Positions 63,290-64,000 of a stretch of DNA of 64,000 nucleotides are shown piece after piece. Origin of the DNA: CATOSP01 sp965237775 (GTDB lineage Bacteria > Chloroflexota > Dehalococcoidia > Lucifugimonadales > UBA3495). Both the position numbers and the translations under genes were made by a program. Position 1 is the stretch's first letter. Each line of letters opens with the position of its first letter. Location of the stretch: NCBI GenBank assembly GCA_965237775.1, contig OZ250155.1, positions 3,720,001 through 3,784,000 of the forward strand. The letters are read 5' to 3'. Under the pieces are notes generated by a model, which was not told where the DNA came from, made no database searches, and saw only the letters and a program-made list of their open reading frames with translations.

Positions 63290-64000
63290 CTACCTCCATG
63301 AAACCGGAAGGGAAACTAGGGAACGGAAACCGATGGTGGGCGCGTATTCCAGCTCCTCGGTTTTTAGATAGAGGGAATCGAACCGTTTAGCTAGTGCCTT
63401 GAAAGCCTCCTGTCCCTCCATTCGTGCCAGATTCACGCCCAGGCAGTGATGGACACCGGAGCCAAAGCCCACATGGCGGTTGGGCCAGCGGGTGATGTCA
63501 AACGTGTCGGGCTCATCGAACGTCCTGGGATCACGGTTGGCCGAGGAGATCATCCACCTGACGGATTCCCCTTCGCGAATAAGAGTCCCTCCAACTTCCA
63601 CGTCCTCCGTAGCTATCCGCTGGATACCCTTGACTGGTGGATCGTAGCGCAGACACTCTTCCGTGGCCCGCAGCATCCTACCCTCGGGGTCCTGCCGTAA
63701 TATCTCCCACTGCTCAGGATTGCGGATGAAGGCAAGGGTACCGTTGCAGATCAGGTTCAGTGTAGTGACATGTCCGGCTATCAGCAGCAGCACCGCGGCG
63801 GCTAGCGTCTCCTCCCGATTGTAGGCTCCGCTCTGTTCACCACTGACCACCAAAGAAAGGAGATCGTCCGTGGGATTGATCAGCCTCTCTTCCACCAATG
63901 GAACCAAATACTCCCTCATCTTGATTTGGCCTTCGGCAGCCGCCTTGGTACGGTCGGATCCCTCTCCTCCATTGGCAAGCAGCTTGGTCGCCAGCTCCTT
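63290..64000 (-). CDS. Cytochrome P450, C-terminal part (5' end outside window)
   Basis: Haem monooxygenase. The frame is open to the right window edge (KELATKLLANGGEGSD). Motifs: I-helix LLLIAGHVTTLNLI (AGHxTT; the usual acidic residue before Thr is Val), K-helix ExxR in ATEECLRYDPP, the PERF-like region DPRTFDEPDTFDITRWPN and the haem loop VGFGSGVHHCLGVNLARME with the cysteine ligand. The architecture is that of soluble bacterial class I P450s. The substrate is unknown. Followed by its probable ferredoxin partner. Confidence 0.9.
   Translation of the reverse strand, partial: KELATKLLANGGEGSDRTKAAAEGQIKMREYLVPLVEERLINPTDDLLSLVVSGEQSGAYNREETLAAAVLLLIAGHVTTLNLICNGTLAFIRNPEQWEILRQDPEGRMLRATEECLRYDPPVKGIQRIATEDVEVGGTLIREGESVRWMISSANRDPRTFDEPDTFDITRWPNRHVGFGSGVHHCLGVNLARMEGQEAFKALAKRFDSLYLKTEELEYAPTIGFRSLVSLPVSWR

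Overview
The window is 64 kb of high-GC bacterial DNA with no rRNA, no complete tRNA and little core metabolism. Large secreted proteases and leucine-rich-repeat (LRR) proteins ending in a 'YDxNxNGxIExSEVIxAINDYL' EF-hand-like segment, together with an extreme load of IS607/TnpB, IS630, IS21 and IS110 elements, point to a Chloroflexota bacterium of the SAR202/Dehalococcoidia or sponge-associated kind. That assignment is inference; no phylogenetic marker gene is present.

Layout. 0-1.2 kb: 3' part of a large serine recombinase. 1.2-8.6 kb (minus): secretion locus 1, comprising a membrane-anchored prodomain-like protein (frameshifted), a subtilisin-like protease and a separate LRR protein. 8.7-12.0 kb: nested IS debris (ISNCY-like, IS607 copy A, IS630 copy I, a MITE). 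12.3-17.0 kb: broken NERD-like gene, IS21 istB, AI-2E transporter and YihY/BrkB membrane protein. 17.1-28.97 kb: dense IS region (IS66, istA, IS1380, TnpB fragment, IS607 copies C and B, IS630 copy II, IS110) with two possible small ORFs. 29.0-30.0 kb: Uma2-like nuclease. 30.1-31.5 kb: IS607 copy D. 31.7-41.6 kb (plus): secretion locus 2, comprising a second prodomain-like gene followed by a 2,918-residue protease-LRR fusion and a truncated small gene. 41.6-47.3 kb: near-identical IS607 copies E and F bracketing a wrecked type I restriction locus (hsdS', DUF433-DUF5615 toxin-antitoxin pair, hsdR'). 47.3-57.2 kb: istB remnant, then a probable integrated island: AlpA-like regulator, UvrD-like helicase and replication-relaxation/nuclease-like protein (minus), an about 0.97 kb array of 89-bp tandem repeats, a P4-type integrase, a tRNA-Ile 3' fragment (probable att scar) and a second tyrosine recombinase. 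57.5-62.9 kb: IS982 fragment, LVIVD-type pseudogene, MFS transporter, GH3-like pseudogene, IS630 copy III and a transposase fragment. 62.95-64 kb: ferredoxin and the 3' part of a cytochrome P450.

How it fits together. The most informative host feature is a module found twice: a separately encoded membrane-anchored protein whose C-terminus looks like a subtilase prodomain lies directly upstream of a subtilase carrying PPC repeats, a P-domain and a C-terminal EF-hand. In locus 1 the LRR protein is a separate downstream gene; in locus 2 it is fused to the protease. This suggests that prodomain, protease and LRR partner act together outside the cell. The second notable feature is the AlpA/helicase/Replic_Relax operon reading away from the 89-bp array, beside an integrase and a split tRNA-Ile: a candidate mobilisable or replicating genomic island.

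Many genes carry single-base frameshifts or nonsense codons, yet an 8.8-kb ORF is intact, so much of this is probably genuine decay, although assembly errors in homopolymers cannot be excluded from sequence alone.
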